14,178 nucleotides of DNA, taken from Fimenecus sp045632525. GTDB lineage: Bacteria > Bacillota > Clostridia > Oscillospirales > Acutalibacteraceae. The notes below the pieces were generated by a model. The model worked only from the letters and a program-made list of their open reading frames with translations. It did not search any database and was not told the origin of the DNA. Below, piece after piece: positions 13,191 through 14,178 of the stretch. The position numbers were made by a program, and so were the translations under genes. The stretch's first letter is position 1, and every line of letters begins with the position of its first letter. The DNA is taken from positions 1 to 14,178 of the forward strand of contig JAZQWV010000063.1 in the NCBI GenBank assembly GCA_045632525.1, read 5' to 3'.

Positions 13191-13844
13191 TTATCGAACT
13201 ACCGAAGAATGGCTATAGATATAGAACTCTTCTTGACTCGGCATCCACTTCTTTTCCTTTGGTGGGAAAGTAGCGTCGAATGCCTGGGCTGCGGCGGTAT
13301 CCTCACAGCAATCGGCGGCAGTACTTGGAATATACATCCACTTTTTGCCGTCAAGTGTGTTTGGCACAAGCTCACAAACAAGAAGTGCCGTTGGGAAGTT
13401 GCCGTCTACTACAAAACTTACATTCTTCTTTTTACAGCTCACGAAACCACGGCTGACGTAGTTTCCCGGATTGCCGAAGTTGATGTTCACATCGTAGCCC
13501 ATATTGCGTGCAATCTCAAAAGAATGCTCAATCAGCATTTTGCCGAGCTTCTGCCTCTGATACTCAGGAGCAACGCAAAGCGGTCCAAAAGAGAGGATCT
13601 CTTTGCGCTCACCATTCTCATCTTCAAGCCAAGCCCTCGTGTACATAATGTTGCCGACAATCTTGCCGTCAAGTTCAAGCACAAATGCAAGTTCAGGTAT
13701 GAAGTCGGGGTGATTTCGCATCTGATGTACGTAATAATGTTCGTCTGCACCGGGTTTATAGACGTTCCAAAACGCCTCACGGGTAAGTTCTTCCACGGCG
13801 CGGTAGTCTTGTTTGGTTTCTAAACGTATCGTCAAGTTATCCAT
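13191..13844 (-). CDS. GNAT-family N-acetyltransferase
   Basis: The 217-residue protein has a GNAT fold that should transfer an acetyl group from acetyl-CoA to an unknown amine. Motif A is visible as LSFGPLCVAPEYQRQKLGKMLI, where the QRQKLGK loop binds the CoA pyrophosphate, followed by a helix and NINFGNPGNYVSRGF of motif B. The remaining C-terminal about 75 residues extend the usual domain, including a Cys-Cys pair and an Ala-rich stretch. The start follows AAAGGAT (13851-13857, reverse strand). It lies 17 nt after the U32 gene on the same strand, likely one transcript. G+C is higher than in the genes left of it. Confidence 0.9.
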   Translation of the reverse strand: MDNLTIRLETKQDYRAVEELTREAFWNVYKPGADEHYYVHQMRNHPDFIPELAFVLELDGKIVGNIMYTRAWLEDENGERKEILSFGPLCVAPEYQRQKLGKMLIEHSFEIARNMGYDVNINFGNPGNYVSRGFVSCKKKNVSFVVDGNFPTALLVCELVPNTLDGKKWMYIPSTAADCCEDTAAAQAFDATFPPKEKKWMPSQEEFYIYSHSSVVR

Positions 13845-13861
13845 ATTTTATCCTTTCTCTG

Positions 13862-14178
13862 TCACTCCACGCCGCGTTTGTAGAGTCCTCGCGTAATCGC
13901 GGCAGGCGGTTTGCCACCCTGCTTGTAGGCGGCGAGGACGGCGGCACAGCGGCTCGCATCCTCCACCGTGAAATGGAAGAGGTGGAAATCTGCATCGGGA
14001 ATCTCGCTCGCCTTATCCCCCCACCACAGTGGTACGCTGTTGAGCACCTCGGCACAACCGCCACTGCACATCACGGGGAAGGCGGTGCCGGTGCGGTCGG
14101 TAATGCCCTGATGGCGGCAATCGGCACAAGAAGCGCCGGCGCACTTGCGCGGGCAGTTGCGGGTGAGCATCAGCGGCT
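13862..14178 (-). CDS. C-terminal part of a U32 peptidase-family protein (partial, RlhA-like)
   Basis: The frame is open from the right edge of the window and ends at TGA 13862-13864, giving the last about 105 residues; the rest lies beyond the window. It begins PLMLTRNCP, then has a cysteine-rich stretch (RKCAGASCADC), DRTGTAFPV.CSGGCAEVLNSVPL, and ends TRGLYKRGVE. These match the region after the U32 core in the long U32/DUF3656-type proteins. Characterised relatives hydroxylate 23S rRNA (RlhA) rather than cleave protein. G+C is strikingly high for this window. The internal ATG at 14168-14170 is not a start. It is cotranscribed with the GNAT gene by position. Confidence 0.87.
   Translation of the reverse strand, partial: PLMLTRNCPRKCAGASCADCRHQGITDRTGTAFPVMCSGGCAEVLNSVPLWWGDKASEIPDADFHLFHFTVEDASRCAAVLAAYKQGGKPPAAITRGLYKRGVE

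Noticed and set aside
13209..13823. Long plus-strand frame opposite the GNAT gene
   Set aside because: It is the antisense shadow of a clear acetyltransferase, with no ribosome binding site and no recognisable protein.

Overview
The window looks like a chromosomal segment of a low-GC, probably spore-forming member of the Clostridia (Firmicutes), perhaps an Oscillospirales/Ruminococcaceae-type gut organism. The reasons are the rpsF-ssb-rpsR order, A/T-rich coding, AGGAGG-type ribosome binding sites, TTGACA/TATAAT promoters, T-tract terminators, a class II fructose-bisphosphate aldolase and a SpoVAD-like sequence. The genus call is an inference. No tRNA, rRNA, CRISPR array, transposase or integrase was seen, and no stretch over 300 bases lacks a gene.

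Layout. (1) 1-186 is the tail of an unknown membrane-associated protein; its terminator overlaps the promoter of the next operon. (2) 183-1535 is the ribosomal/replication operon rpsF-ssb-rpsR, with a structured leader and a 162-bp imperfect palindrome between ssb and rpsR. (3) 1534-2577 (minus) is a protein resembling the PRK06851-type tandem P-loop family in which both Walker A loops appear lost. (4) 2628-3689 is fba, expressed from a promoter back-to-back with that of (3). A second palindromic element related to the ssb-rpsR one follows it. (5) 3694-4376 is a monocistronic HTH regulator with two membrane helices.

(6) 4358-10355 reads as one operon: alaX-L (editing of mischarged tRNA-Ala), metG, tatD, a Dabb-domain protein and an ABC exporter, ending at a strong terminator. 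Its theme is tRNA charging and proofreading, with nuclease and transport genes attached.

(7) 10411-13186 looks accessory. It holds a 3'-truncated orphan spoVAD whose frame runs into an unrelated terminator, an AbiEi-family antitoxin-like gene without its usual nucleotidyltransferase partner, an overlapping small multi-pass membrane protein, and an HTH regulator with a zinc ribbon. (8) 13191-14178 (minus) holds a GNAT acetyltransferase preceded by the 3' end of a U32 peptidase-family gene. G+C rises sharply here (39 of 60 bases at 13921-13980, against 24 of 60 at 4801-4860).

The strongest leads are the two covarying palindromes, the antitoxin-like/membrane-protein pair, the pseudo-ATPase, and the broken spoVAD as a junction marker. 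None amounts to a proven new system.
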